Source: Chrysochromulina tobinii
Lineage: Eukaryota; Haptophyta; Prymnesiales; Chrysochromulinaceae
Assembly: GCA_001275005.1 (NCBI GenBank)
Contig: JWZX01002597.1
Coordinates: 1 to 36,140 of the forward strand
Reading direction: 5' to 3'
Length of the DNA stretch: 36,140 nucleotides
Of the stretch, positions 8,232 through 16,940 are shown piece by piece. The notes beneath the pieces are model-generated. The model saw only the letters and a program-made list of their open reading frames with translations, was not told the DNA's origin and did not search any database. A program made the translations under genes and the position numbers. Within the stretch, counting starts at the first letter, position 1. The number at the start of each line of letters is the position of its first letter.

Positions 8232-9602
8232 TCACAAAATGGCACATCCGCAACCACCCTCCTTCGAATCAACCTGAGGCAGCTGCGCGAGCAGCTCACG
8301 CAGGATGGCGGCGATCTCGGCCATCTCGGGACGGGCGGTGTGTTCGGTGCTCCAGCAGCGGGTGAGTAAATCGGTGAGCTGCGGCGGGAATTTCTGTGGG
8401 ATCTTTGGCCGCTCGCCCTGCGTGCACACGCGCCTGAGAACAACGGAGCGGGGAGGTGAAGGGGTTGGTGATGGTGAGTTGTGAGGGGGAGGGGGGATAG
8501 GGGAGGGCAAGGAATTCGCGTCGGTCACGACAGCGGCACGGCAGCAGGCGTGCGGGGCGCCAGGAGGCTCAAGGGGGTGTCGCATGCACCGGTAGAAGCC
8601 GTTCACATCGCAGTCGGCAAAAGGGCGCTCGTGCGCGGCCATCTCCCACATCAGTGTGGCGAAGGCAAAGACCTCAGCCTTATGCGAGTACGGCTTTGAC
8701 AGGGCGACCTCGGGGGCCATGTAGCGGAGCGAGCCGGTGTTGCCCGTAAATGGTCGGGTCTCGTTGCCATCGAGGTCGTCCGCGCTGATGCGCCACAGCT
8801 TGGCGAGCCCGAAGTCGAAGAGGGCGAGCCGCCCGTCGGGCAGGAAGCCGATATTGTTCGGCTTCAGGTCGCGATGCAGGATGCGGCAGCCGGGGAAGAC
8901 GGAGGTGGCGACCTCAGTGTGGCAGTAGTGGAGCGCTTCGGCGAGCTCCAGGCCAGTGCGCAGCGCGCGCGTCAGCGGCCACTTCTTCACCTGCGCCTGC
9001 CGCGTCCAAATGGGCACCGAATCATCCAGCTTGGGCAGCTCGGCGGACAGCACGGTCGCGAGCATCTCGATCACAACGAAGGGCAAGCCGTAGTCGTCGA
9101 GGCCGTGCGCGACGGCGCCAAGCACATTAGGGTGCTGCATCGCCATCATGAGCGCACCCTCCGACAGAAGATCCTTGACCGCCGTCGGGTTGTTGCGCTG
9201 CTCCGGCTTGAGCATCTTGACGACGACATCCTTGCCGTCGAGCTTTGAGAGGTAGGCCCTGCAGAACTCTCCTGCACCGAGCTCTTTCATCGGCCTCTGA
9301 AGCTCATTGAACAACACCAGGCGCGGCTTCCACACCTGGTTGGTCTCTGCGATGAGCCGTGCGTCTGCGCCGCGCATGTTCGCGGTACTTTGGGGGTTTG
9401 CGGCGCCCGGTTCCTTTGGTGCATCGCCGGTTCCTTGTGTTGACCGCGCAGTACTGAAGGTGCTGCTGGGCACGGATTCGCTCGACGCTGTGACCTCCGG
9501 ATTACACGGAACCTCTATGAACGAGACTACGCCATCCTGACCTGGAGTGTGCTTGGACTCGTCGAGGTTCTCCTTTACTGCATTCGCACCGAAGAAGCGC
9601 AT
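8232..9602 (-). CDS. TKL-type protein kinase with C-terminal CaaX box; one probable in-frame intron
   Basis: A protein kinase of 456 residues if unspliced, or 404 if 8434-8589 is removed. Kinase landmarks: Gly loop LGAGEFCRA (~108-116), catalytic Lys in VVVKM (~129), HRDLKPNN (243-250), DFG (263-265) and APE (296-298). All key residues are present, so it should be active. The C-lobe pattern ERPFADCDVNGFYR...GERPKI, followed by LTDLLTRCW..ARP, is typical of tyrosine-kinase-like (TKL) Ser/Thr kinases. A Ser/Thr-rich N-terminal region of about 100 residues precedes the domain with no recognised fold. The protein ends GGCGCAIL. Cys-Ala-Ile-Leu is a CaaX box whose final Leu favours geranylgeranylation, and the Cys two residues before it could be acylated, so membrane anchoring is likely. 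Substrate and pathway are unknown. Confidence 0.85.
   Translation of the reverse strand: MRFFGANAVKENLDESKHTPGQDGVVSFIEVPCNPEVTASSESVPSSTFSTARSTQGTGDAPKEPGAANPQSTANMRGADARLIAETNQVWKPRLVLFNELQRPMKELGAGEFCRAYLSKLDGKDVVVKMLKPEQRNNPTAVKDLLSEGALMMAMQHPNVLGAVAHGLDDYGLPFVVIEMLATVLSAELPKLDDSVPIWTRQAQVKKWPLTRALRTGLELAEALHYCHTEVATSVFPGCRILHRDLKPNNIGFLPDGRLALFDFGLAKLWRISADDLDGNETRPFTGNTGSLRYMAPEVALSKPYSHKAEVFAFATLMWEMAAHERPFADCDVNGFYRCMRHPLEPPGAPHACCRAAVVTDANSLPSPIPPPPHNSPSPTPSPPRSVVLRRVCTQGERPKIPQKFPPQLTDLLTRCWSTEHTARPEMAEIAAILRELLAQLPQVDSKEGGCGCAIL
8434..8589 (-). other. Probable stop-free intron in the kinase gene
   Basis: A 156-bp (52-codon) segment that keeps the frame open but breaks the kinase C-lobe between GFYR and GERPKI. 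It encodes a Pro/Ser-rich stretch (SLPSPIPPPPHNSPSPTPSP). On the minus strand it starts GTGCAT and ends in a pyrimidine-rich run with TTGTTCTCAG. Removal in phase 2 restores FYRRVCTQGERPKI, the usual kinase continuity. Retention would add a disordered loop. Confidence 0.65.
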
Positions 9603-10158
9603 TCCGTCTCAAGGGAGAACTAGAAGATGCCGCGGTGCCGCGGCCGAAAACATCTCAAAATTGAGCGATGCTGTTGGACGAAACCCCCTACAAGCAGCCA
9701 AAAATAGCGCGGAAGATGGTTTTTGGACGGTGATGAACAACGTGATTCCAATTTTCGGTTAGCACATGTCACTATTTTCGGAGGATACGGCACGTCGTGA
9801 TGTAGATGCGACGTTGCGACTAGAAGAAGAGCATTTCGGAAATGCCATTTGCCCTTATGCCGTACAACGATCATCATAGTCACGAAACTAGTGTCTAGAC
9901 CCGTCGTGTCAGCCGCGGGCTCGCGGACACGGGCGGCGACGCTTGGGCACTGCCTGAGTGTGCAACGCTGCCTGAGTCGTGAGTGTGCCCAAGTATGCAC
10001 CGTCCGTAGTTCCGCGTTACCGAAAGCCTCCGGGTGTCCGCGGGATGAGGTCCAGGGCGCATTCGGGCGCACCGCAAACGGCATTGGTGGGATGTGCTTG
10101 TAATAGTGCGCTCTTGCTCTGCTGCCGGTGGTGCTGACGCGGCGCTGCTACGCTCGGC
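9603..10158. other. Intergenic region upstream of the kinase
   Basis: About 555 bp between the kinase start codon (9602, minus strand) and the stop of the next minus-strand gene. It should hold the kinase promoter and the 3' UTR of the membrane protein. A 9-bp inverted repeat CTTGGGCAC...GTGCCCAAG spans 9942-9993 with a 34-bp loop that contains two GCCTGAGT copies. The open frames here have no protein-like features. Confidence 0.45.
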
Positions 10159-10785
10159 TCAGCGATCAGCGGCAGCGGCAACTCCTGCGTTGGCTCTTCC
10201 TTTTATTGTGGCGGGAGATTTAACCTGGCTCAGGATCCACTTTTTCAGGCGGCGTAGCCGCGCCCATACGTTGATGGTAGTTACGAGCCACATGATGCCC
10301 ACTGAGCGCATGATTGCGCGACCGCGCATCCATGCCAAGGAAAAGAGCACGAGTAGCAATAGTAGCCGCATTGTCTGCGCGCGCACCCCGACGGCCAGCG
10401 CAAGCGATCCCGACAGGCCCTGAGCGTCGCCGTCTGGCGCACAGGAGCACGCGCTGCCAGAGTCGTTGGCGATGCCCTTGGAGGCCAGGGCAAGTTGCAC
10501 CTCGATGAGACGCGCTTCGAGCCGGTCGCGCTCGGTCAAGAGCGCCGAAGCGCTCATGGTCGCTGGAGAGCGGTGAAATAGCTGGAGTATGTCCTGTAGC
10601 ACCGTGCTCTTGGTGCGCAGCTCGAGCGCATGTGAAAGGTCGAGCGCCGCGGGCGGTTGCACCGGTTCGAATGGCGCAATCATGCCCCGACTCGCTGCCA
10701 CCCGGCTCCGCGTCCCAAGCGACCCAAGCCTGTGCCTTGCGCTACAATAAGTTTGCGAAAGGGTCCGTGAATCGACGTTTCCCAA
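10159..10785 (-). CDS. Small predicted membrane protein with a coiled-coil region, function unknown
   Basis: A 208-residue frame not assigned to a family. It has an amphipathic helical region at ~52-103 (LELRTKSTVLQDILQLF, then LTERDRLEARLIEVQLAL) and a short Ser/Cys/Gly linker. Two closely spaced hydrophobic segments follow, at ~139-153 (MRLLLLLVLFSLAW) and ~161-176 (SVGIMWLVTTINVWAR), then a strongly basic tail (RLRRLKKW). This layout suggests a helical hairpin or C-terminal membrane anchor with its basic end in the cytosol. The ATG at 10683 (MIAPFEPVQPP) is an alternative start that drops an Arg/Ser-rich leader, which could instead be a targeting peptide. Alternatives: a longer gene with unseen exons, or a chance frame, though the ordered composition argues against the latter. 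Confidence 0.5.
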   Translation of the reverse strand: MGNVDSRTLSQTYCSARHRLGSLGTRSRVAASRGMIAPFEPVQPPAALDLSHALELRTKSTVLQDILQLFHRSPATMSASALLTERDRLEARLIEVQLALASKGIANDSGSACSCAPDGDAQGLSGSLALAVGVRAQTMRLLLLLVLFSLAWMRGRAIMRSVGIMWLVTTINVWARLRRLKKWILSQVKSPATIKGRANAGVAAAADR

Positions 10786-11005
10786 CCCGCACTCTGTGAA
10801 CTATGCACCACCACACGCGAGCACCCCACAAGTGCTACAACCGCTTACTTATGATCCATGCAAACACGATCGAAGAGCTCTCGAAACTCTGACAGAGGGT
10901 TCAGAGGTCTCGTCCGTGTGACTGACCTCCACACGGCACTCCGTCCTGGCTCATCTCTCAAGGCGCAGCGATTGGGTTTCGGGGCTGGCGTCAAACATCC
11001 ACTCG

Positions 11006-14000
11006 CTAGCCACTCCTATAGTCCCCCCCGAAGGCTGGTTGGCCCCCGACGCCAAAGTTCATGTCTGAGGAGTAGGTGCGCGGAGGCGGCTCCTTGACGC
11101 CCGGCTTCCACAGCTCGTCCTTGCCTGCGTGCTCGCCCCGCCCGCGCTCATGGTTGACCCAGTTGGCGACCCCAGCCTTCGAGAAGAGCTCGGGCGTTCC
11201 GTAGTTGACCTTCTTCGACCTGATGGGATCCATAATCGGTTTGCCGCTGGGATCGCGCTCGGGCCTGGCGTACGTTGTGTCGATGCGCGTGTTGAACTCG
11301 ACTTTGAAGTCCGGATCGTCGTACGCGTGCTTGAGGGTCGAAACTCCCGCGGCGCCCTTGCGCGTAGCCTCGACCTCCTTATGCATCTGCCTATAGTCAC
11401 CGGAGCCGTCGAGGTCGACACCGTACAGCACCTCATCGACCTGGCTCTTCCACGTCGTGGCTGCCTTGGACTCGATACCCGGAGGGCAGTCGCCAACGAC
11501 GATCGGGTCGCGCGCGTTGTATTTGGATGAGGGGATACCCAGCCGCCCCTGGAACTCGGGCGCCTTCTCGAGCTCAACATCGCCGTGCTCCCGCTGCGAG
11601 CCGGTGATCTTCCTTCCGAAGACCACCTCGCCAAAGCTCTCCGCGTGCATCGCGCACATCTTCAGACCCGAATCCATGTTGTCGGTCGTGAAGTAGGGAT
11701 CTCGCTCCGCCAGTTTGCCCGTGGCCATGCCGGCGGCGCCCTTGCCGCCGCGCGGGCTCGCTGCCCGATCAAAGAGACGATTGTGGGGATTGGAAGCCCC
11801 CGGCCGTCGAGTGGGTGACTGTGTGGCACCGCGCAACGCAGCCTGCGCCTCCTCTCGCCCGCCCAACTGCTTGTTTCGGTCCACGGGCAGATCATGCAGC
11901 TGCTGCTCGATCTCCTGCGTCGACGCGCCCGCGGCCTTGACGTACGCCTTTTGGCTGCGTAGCTGCTGCGTCTGGTTGGGCGGCTTGCCGATCAGGTCGT
12001 GCGCGTGCAGCAGCTCACGAGCCTCATCGAGGGTTGGCTGCGCCTCCCCGGGGATCCGTGCCGGGCGTACCGCATGGTCTGGGCCAGCGGGACCACCGAG
12101 GAGCGGCTCCTTTTGGGAGAGCTCGTGCGTGCTTGTGCCCGCGGCGGGCGCGTCGGACGCATGCAGCGTCTGCCGCTGCGCAAACCGCTGCGCCGAAGTC
12201 ATGGTCGCTGAGCCTCTGGCGGGCGACACGCCGCGCGCGGGCGAGCTGTGACGGGGCGACGCGAGGCGATCCAACCTGCTGCCTGCTGCTGCCACACCGT
12301 GAACACGTGGGCTGCCCCGTGCGGCTGCGAGGTCCATATCATTACTTGCATGCCCCGAGCCGACAGCCCGCGGCGGCAGCCGGGACACGTCACCGGCCGA
12401 GCGTGCAAAGACGACCTCCTCCACCTCGGGCGCCGCATTGAGCTCTCGCTTGCTGGCGGCGTTCGCCTCGAGCGTCTTGCGCTGCCGGTCCGTCTGGTCG
12501 GCCACGGAGCGGTAGCGCATCAGCGGCTCCATCTCGGCCACAGCGCTCGACGACGCTCCCGCTGCACCCTCGAACCGTTTATTCGCGCCACCCTCTAGCC
12601 GCCGGTGCATCCCGTCGGACCCAATTTCAAAGTCCTTGGGCTTGGGTGCCGAGAAGAGGTGCTGGTTGATGGTGGCCGTGTTGCCGTCGGCTGCCGGCGT
12701 CTTGCCGCGCCCGTACCGACCATACCGTCCCGCGTCGTGGTAGCGGCAGTTCAAATCGCGCTTGTTGATCAAGTGCGTGTCGCTGCCCGCGCTGCCACGC
12801 TGGAAGAGCTCGTCCACCTCCTTCTGCTTGGGCATCGAGGGCTCGTCTGCGCCGAAGACGACCGAGCGCACATCATCGTTGAAGCGGTACTGGCGCTCCT
12901 GGTCATTGCGCGCTGCCGCCTCCGCGGACTCGGCTGAGGTCCTCATAGCGCCCTCGGCAAGCAGTGAATACTTGAGCTCGGGCATGGTGCTGTTGATCAT
13001 GCGCGTCGTGTTGCCGAACGCGCCGTCGTAGGCGTCGGCCTTGACCGGCTTTGTGTGGTGGCCGAGCCCGCTACCCACCTCGTTGGCTGGGTGGTTCTCA
13101 ACGCCGCCCGGGCGCAGCCGGGGTGCGCTCGTACTCCGCCGAATGGTCGCCTCCGAGGCGGTAGACAGACCATTCTGGTGCATCGTCTTCACCCCGGCAG
13201 CGCCGCGCAGACCGTTCTGGTTGTAATACTCGCGCTGCTTCGCGTCGGCGGCGGCCGAGGGCGACGAGGGCGGTCGATCCCCCATGCCGCCGTACACGAT
13301 GCCGCCCTCGCGCGCGTCGAAGACCGAGCCAGGCTGCATCTGCCCCTTGGGCTGCGACGCGCCCGCCTTTGCCCATTTCTCTCGCTGTCTCACAGCAGTA
13401 TGATCGTGTGTGGTGAGTCCGGCAGAGCCCTCAAAGACCCCCTGCTCTTTGACGTACGCGCCGCCGCCGCCAGCGCCCACGTGCTCCGCGGCGCGCACGA
13501 GCTCCTGCCGGTATGCGTTGCTCTCGTTGAACACGACCTTGCCAACCGTCGGCTCATGCGCCTCGCGGCCCCGGATCTTAATCTGCTTGCCGAGCTCCTG
13601 CTTCGACGCGATGTCGTTGAACGCCTTGCTGGAAGCGCCAAAGGCGCCGTCGAAGGCGCGATTCTTCTGCATCGCCTGATGCCAGCCTTCCTTCGAGTGG
13701 TCCTCGCGCGGCTTCAGGCCGTCGTTGCTGATGTTGGATGCATGCTGCGCCGCCTGCACAGTCTTGGCCGCGGGCCGGTCGACGTCGCCGGCAGCGCAGA
13801 ACAGCGACTGCACCTCGTGCTCGGCGAGGTCCTTGGAGCCGACGCCCGCAGCTGGGCCGTACAGCGCCTCGCGCATGCCGGGTCGGTGGGCCGGGTGGAT
13901 CGTCTGGCTCACCTTGCCTGTGATGCTTGGATTGCGGCGGTAGGGGGCCACCGTCCGGTCACCGTCGAGCGCGCGGTGGTTCTCGTGCAGCGTCGGTTCG

Positions 14001-14509
14001 CCTGTCACCTTGCCCGCGACCTCGCGGGGGGGGCGACGGTGCGGCGCCACAGCGCGCTGCGGCGGCACCGAGCGGCTCCGCGGCGTGTAGCCCTCGTGAA
14101 TCCCCTCACCGCTGTGCATCCAGCCGGGCGCCGGGCCGTTCCAGTCCCAGCGAGCGCCGCCAGCGGGCGGGTGCGCGTGGCCGAGCTTTGCGTGCGGATC
14201 AAATTGACCGGAAAGGTAGTCTGCGCCCGCGTCGAGCTTCCGCCGCTGCTGTTGGACCGACGGAGCGGAGCCGTACGAGTCAGGGCCCCGGGCAGACCTG
14301 CCGGGACTGTCACAGCGTGGCGTGCAATACGTACGCTCGGGCTGCCAGCCGCGGCCATCGTAAAGATTGAGGTCGGGAGGACGACCGGCACCGGAATTGG
14401 CTGGCATGGCTCTCGACTCAGACGAGCAGCGCGAGCAGTCCGCTGCAGAGCCGTCCGAGGTTTGGGAGCGAAGGCTGGCGCTCACCATGGCGTTCGCTCG
14501 CATTTTCAA
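11006..14509 (-). CDS. 1167-residue protein of unknown function built from two recurring short motifs
   Basis: An uninterrupted frame rich in Gly, Ala, Arg, Asp and His, with no recognised catalytic domain, membrane segment or signal peptide. Motif A is VVFG-like, often with an acidic or polar lead-in and a following Gly/Asp: residues ~212-219 (MREALYGP), 232-241, 322-331, 401-411, 546-558 (DVRSVVFGADEPS), 695-707 (EVEEVVFARSAGD), 959-971 (FGEVVFGRKITGS) and 1023-1038 (QVDEVLYGVDLDGSGD). Motif B, GAAGxST-like, occurs at ~287-299, 359-369, 433-445, 495-507, 569-582, 646-660 (FEGAAGASSSAVAEM), 787-799, 857-870 (VKAAGASTQEIEQQ), 922-932 and 1050-1062. The motifs are dispersed at roughly 60-150 residues. 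Such layouts occur in cytoskeletal and axonemal scaffold proteins, but that is only inference. The ATG at 14407 (MPANSGAG) is a plausible alternative start, since the frame from 14509 begins only 27 bp beyond the sulfotransferase stop codon. Confidence 0.75.
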   Translation of the reverse strand: MKMRANAMVSASLRSQTSDGSAADCSRCSSESRAMPANSGAGRPPDLNLYDGRGWQPERTYCTPRCDSPGRSARGPDSYGSAPSVQQQRRKLDAGADYLSGQFDPHAKLGHAHPPAGGARWDWNGPAPGWMHSGEGIHEGYTPRSRSVPPQRAVAPHRRPPREVAGKVTGEPTLHENHRALDGDRTVAPYRRNPSITGKVSQTIHPAHRPGMREALYGPAAGVGSKDLAEHEVQSLFCAAGDVDRPAAKTVQAAQHASNISNDGLKPREDHSKEGWHQAMQKNRAFDGAFGASSKAFNDIASKQELGKQIKIRGREAHEPTVGKVVFNESNAYRQELVRAAEHVGAGGGGAYVKEQGVFEGSAGLTTHDHTAVRQREKWAKAGASQPKGQMQPGSVFDAREGGIVYGGMGDRPPSSPSAAADAKQREYYNQNGLRGAAGVKTMHQNGLSTASEATIRRSTSAPRLRPGGVENHPANEVGSGLGHHTKPVKADAYDGAFGNTTRMINSTMPELKYSLLAEGAMRTSAESAEAAARNDQERQYRFNDDVRSVVFGADEPSMPKQKEVDELFQRGSAGSDTHLINKRDLNCRYHDAGRYGRYGRGKTPAADGNTATINQHLFSAPKPKDFEIGSDGMHRRLEGGANKRFEGAAGASSSAVAEMEPLMRYRSVADQTDRQRKTLEANAASKRELNAAPEVEEVVFARSAGDVSRLPPRAVGSGHASNDMDLAAARGSPRVHGVAAAGSRLDRLASPRHSSPARGVSPARGSATMTSAQRFAQRQTLHASDAPAAGTSTHELSQKEPLLGGPAGPDHAVRPARIPGEAQPTLDEARELLHAHDLIGKPPNQTQQLRSQKAYVKAAGASTQEIEQQLHDLPVDRNKQLGGREEAQAALRGATQSPTRRPGASNPHNRLFDRAASPRGGKGAAGMATGKLAERDPYFTTDNMDSGLKMCAMHAESFGEVVFGRKITGSQREHGDVELEKAPEFQGRLGIPSSKYNARDPIVVGDCPPGIESKAATTWKSQVDEVLYGVDLDGSGDYRQMHKEVEATRKGAAGVSTLKHAYDDPDFKVEFNTRIDTTYARPERDPSGKPIMDPIRSKKVNYGTPELFSKAGVANWVNHERGRGEHAGKDELWKPGVKEPPPRTYSSDMNFGVGGQPAFGGDYRSG

Positions 14510-14536
14510 CTAAAATCGTGTTCGCGCGCGTTACAA

Positions 14537-15688
14537 TCACAGAACTGATGCAGTACAGTACTGGCACGGCATACCGGGTTCAATCCGGAAGTTGCGGAGG
14601 CCAGCATAGAAGATCTCCTTGGCCACCTCGTGCAGTGCCCCATCATACGGGTCGACCCCTATGCTCTTGTTGCCCAGCATGCTCTCTGCCTGCGTCCTGC
14701 TACTCGCGATTGTGGGTCGGGTGTTGAGCTCCTCTGCTTCGTGACAGCGCCCGCCAAACATCGCGTGGAAGAGGCAGATCGACGCACCCCACTCCTCGGT
14801 GAGTCCTACGAACGCAAATCCCCGCAGCCGCTCAATCGCGAGCGCAACTTCCGCGTCCGAAGGGTGCGGTGCTTCGAGGCAGTTCTCTCTTCCTGAAGAG
14901 TGCCGCGCAAGCATCTTCACGCTACAGCCGTGAGCGCGGCTCGCGTACGCGGCCATGGATTCGCCGGCACGCACGTTCCAGCGAGACGCGTACGCCGACG
15001 CGAGCCGCTCCTCAGGCTGGCGCAAGAAGATGACGCCGCGCCCGGAGCCGTGATGCTGGAGAGCTTCGGCGGCGCTGTTGTGCCCTGGCGGGTTCGGATA
15101 GTCGCTCGCGAAACCGTCCGGACACCAAATGGCGCGAGGGAACCTCTTGAAGAAGGCGTGGTCCGAGTCACCTGGCAGCAACGAAGCGCAGCTTGGCCAC
15201 TGAGGGCAGACCCCTGCGTTGTGGATCAGCGTGTTGTGAAAGCTGGAGCCGCACTTGGGCACGTGTACCCACACAATCGGCAACGCGCTCGCCAGTCGCT
15301 GGCGCTGCGCCGGAGTGCTGCTCAACGCGTACAGCGTGTCATGCTGTTGGAGCCCACCCAAGGAGCACATGGCCTGCGTCCCAAAGGCGATATGGGCTAG
15401 GAAGGGAGGCGACGGTAGCAGGGCCCACATGGTTGCCATTTTGATCGGCATGCTAGCAGCGACAGCGATTCCGAGCACAAGCAGGGCGAACAAGGCTATG
15501 AGCACAGGCTGTCTAAAGCGATGGCGCACCGGCGGAGGCAGCGTATCGGTGCCAACATCGAGCACTGCGCCGAGGAGCTCATCAGCGCCATCGGAAGAGC
15601 GGTGCAAAACACGCGCCATGTCCACTGAACCACCATCCCGCCTGTCCTCTGAGCCCACTTGATTGTAGCCATCTTCTTGCGTCCCCAT
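14537..15688 (-). CDS. Type II membrane carbohydrate sulfotransferase-like protein
   Basis: A 383-residue predicted Golgi enzyme that transfers sulfate from PAPS to a glycan or other lumenal acceptor. From the ATG at 15688 it has a ~60-residue polar N-terminal tail, one membrane anchor (PVLIALFALLVLGIAVAASM, ~61-80) and a lumenal catalytic region. The PAPS 5'-phosphosulfate loop is IVWVHVPKCGSSFHNTL (~138-154) and the 3'-phosphate site is IFLRQPEERLASAYASRW (~220-237); both are hallmarks of the carbohydrate sulfotransferase superfamily. Lumenal Cys residues are consistent with disulfides. The frame opens further upstream to ATGs at 15757 and 15853. 15688 is preferred because it leaves a ~150-bp spacer to the divergent gene and avoids overlapping it. 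The acceptor cannot be inferred; sulfated cell-surface polysaccharides are common in marine algae. Confidence 0.82.
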   Translation of the reverse strand: MGTQEDGYNQVGSEDRRDGGSVDMARVLHRSSDGADELLGAVLDVGTDTLPPPVRHRFRQPVLIALFALLVLGIAVAASMPIKMATMWALLPSPPFLAHIAFGTQAMCSLGGLQQHDTLYALSSTPAQRQRLASALPIVWVHVPKCGSSFHNTLIHNAGVCPQWPSCASLLPGDSDHAFFKRFPRAIWCPDGFASDYPNPPGHNSAAEALQHHGSGRGVIFLRQPEERLASAYASRWNVRAGESMAAYASRAHGCSVKMLARHSSGRENCLEAPHPSDAEVALAIERLRGFAFVGLTEEWGASICLFHAMFGGRCHEAEELNTRPTIASSRTQAESMLGNKSIGVDPYDGALHEVAKEIFYAGLRNFRIEPGMPCQYCTASVL

Positions 15689-15836
15689 TCTCAAAACTTC
15701 GGGCGCCGTCCTGGTCAAGAACGTGGAGAGGATTGGCAGACATGGCAGGGATCTCATCCGTTTCCCCCAATATGAAGAAGTTGATTGCGTGAACAATCGC
15801 TTCCTGGAATCCAATTTCGCACGTCGAACATACAAG
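15689..15836. promoter_or_regulatory. Shared spacer between divergent sulfotransferase and unknown gene
   Basis: The 148 bp between the preferred start codons of two head-to-head genes. A bidirectional promoter is inferred from position only; no element was recognised. If the sulfotransferase starts at 15757 the spacer shrinks to about 80 bp. Confidence 0.3.
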
Positions 15837-16940
15837 ATGGATGACGCGGGCACAGATAGAGGTGCGACGCTGGAGTCGGGCGCAACTCCATGGCAGCGGT
15901 CGTGGACGCCACCTCAGTGCCAGTGCTTTCCACTTTGCACGGCCGGCCACGTACTGAGTCTGTACCGGCGCCTGCCGATGGGCGTTACCAACTCATCCTC
16001 ACCTTGGTATGGCTATCTGACGAAAGTTTACGGAAAAGGCGAGGTCCCACTGCCGTTTGATTTGAGAAAGCTTCAGCTCTTCTTCCCCGGGTTGCTCCCG
16101 ACGTCGACACACCTTTGCCGAGCTCGCGTCATCTCCGGCCTCCCCGTGGTCGGCAATTTGACGGATGGCGAGCCGCTTTTGCCAACGTGCCCACAGACCG
16201 ACTGCAGTGGTTGGGTCCGTACAGCCGAGGAGGCAGATGCGGACCCATTGGTGCAGCGCTTACACCCTCGTGGGTGGGCACGGGGTTCGAGCCACATTTG
16301 GACACCAATTACGCAGCGGTGGATGGGCGGCGAGCAGGAGCAGCGCGATCAACACGATCCGCGCTGGTCGCGAATAGACCAGTCGCGGCTGCAGCTGTCC
16401 GGGCGTCATCTATTTGTCGCGCTTCAGATGCGTAGTCGGCAGTTCTTCGAAGACAATACGCTCGTCGAGGTGATACGGATAGGGATGGGCTCTCGTAAAT
16501 TCTCTGAGGGCGGCAATTATGGGTGCTGGTTTTATCCTGCGCGCGGTTCAGGCATCTTTGTAAATGTGGGCAACTCGCTGCGCACCCGCAGCAAGTTAGA
16601 AGCGGCAGCTCAGCTAGGCACGCCACCCCATGACGAGTTTTTACCGAACGCGACGCGGGCAAGAGGTTTCGACTCGCTGCAAATACTGCACGGCGGCCCT
16701 CAATACGGCGGCTCTAACTTCCGGTATCATGAATCTACGATGCCTACATTTGAGCTCGTCCTCACATTCCCAGGTTGTGTGACGCTAGGAAGCTGGAAGA
16801 AGTGGACGAATCTGACGGGACCCTGCGTGCCGGTAGCTACGCGCAGTGGCTGGAATGCGTCGCGCCCCTGCCATTGCGACCCAGCCGCGTCACCATTGCT
16901 GAACTGCCTAAGCACAAGCGCCACCGGAGCCGTCTTCTGA
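15837..16940 (+). CDS. Protein of unknown function with GCWFYPARGSGIFVNVG motif
   Basis: A 367-residue frame from the first in-frame ATG. I do not recognise a named family. It begins with a Cys/Pro-rich segment (QCQCFPLCTAGH), has NGT/NLT/NAS-type N-glycosylation sequons and scattered Cys, and contains GCWFYPARGSGIFVNVGNSL (~235-254). It ends in a Cys/Ser/Thr-rich tail (CHCDPAASPLLNC). The motif, sequons and Cys content suggest an extracellular or lumenal protein. No signal peptide follows the ATG at 15837, however, and the frame is open upstream to 15723 without another ATG, so a 5' exon may be missing. It is head-to-head with the sulfotransferase, which may indicate co-expression in the secretory pathway (inference). 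Confidence 0.6.
   Translation: MDDAGTDRGATLESGATPWQRSWTPPQCQCFPLCTAGHVLSLYRRLPMGVTNSSSPWYGYLTKVYGKGEVPLPFDLRKLQLFFPGLLPTSTHLCRARVISGLPVVGNLTDGEPLLPTCPQTDCSGWVRTAEEADADPLVQRLHPRGWARGSSHIWTPITQRWMGGEQEQRDQHDPRWSRIDQSRLQLSGRHLFVALQMRSRQFFEDNTLVEVIRIGMGSRKFSEGGNYGCWFYPARGSGIFVNVGNSLRTRSKLEAAAQLGTPPHDEFLPNATRARGFDSLQILHGGPQYGGSNFRYHESTMPTFELVLTFPGCVTLGSWKKWTNLTGPCVPVATRSGWNASRPCHCDPAASPLLNCLSTSATGAVF

Noticed and set aside
7617-8277. Long overlapping frames on both strands in the 7.6-8.3 kb spacer
   Set aside because: Translations are Arg/Pro-rich, mirror each other on both strands as GC-rich non-coding DNA does, and include the 15-bp tandem repeat; no motif or start context supports a gene.
13055-14548. 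497-residue plus-strand frame opposite the repeat protein
   Set aside because: Arg/Ala/Val-rich shadow without motifs; the minus-strand frame is longer and has internal repeats conserved at protein level.
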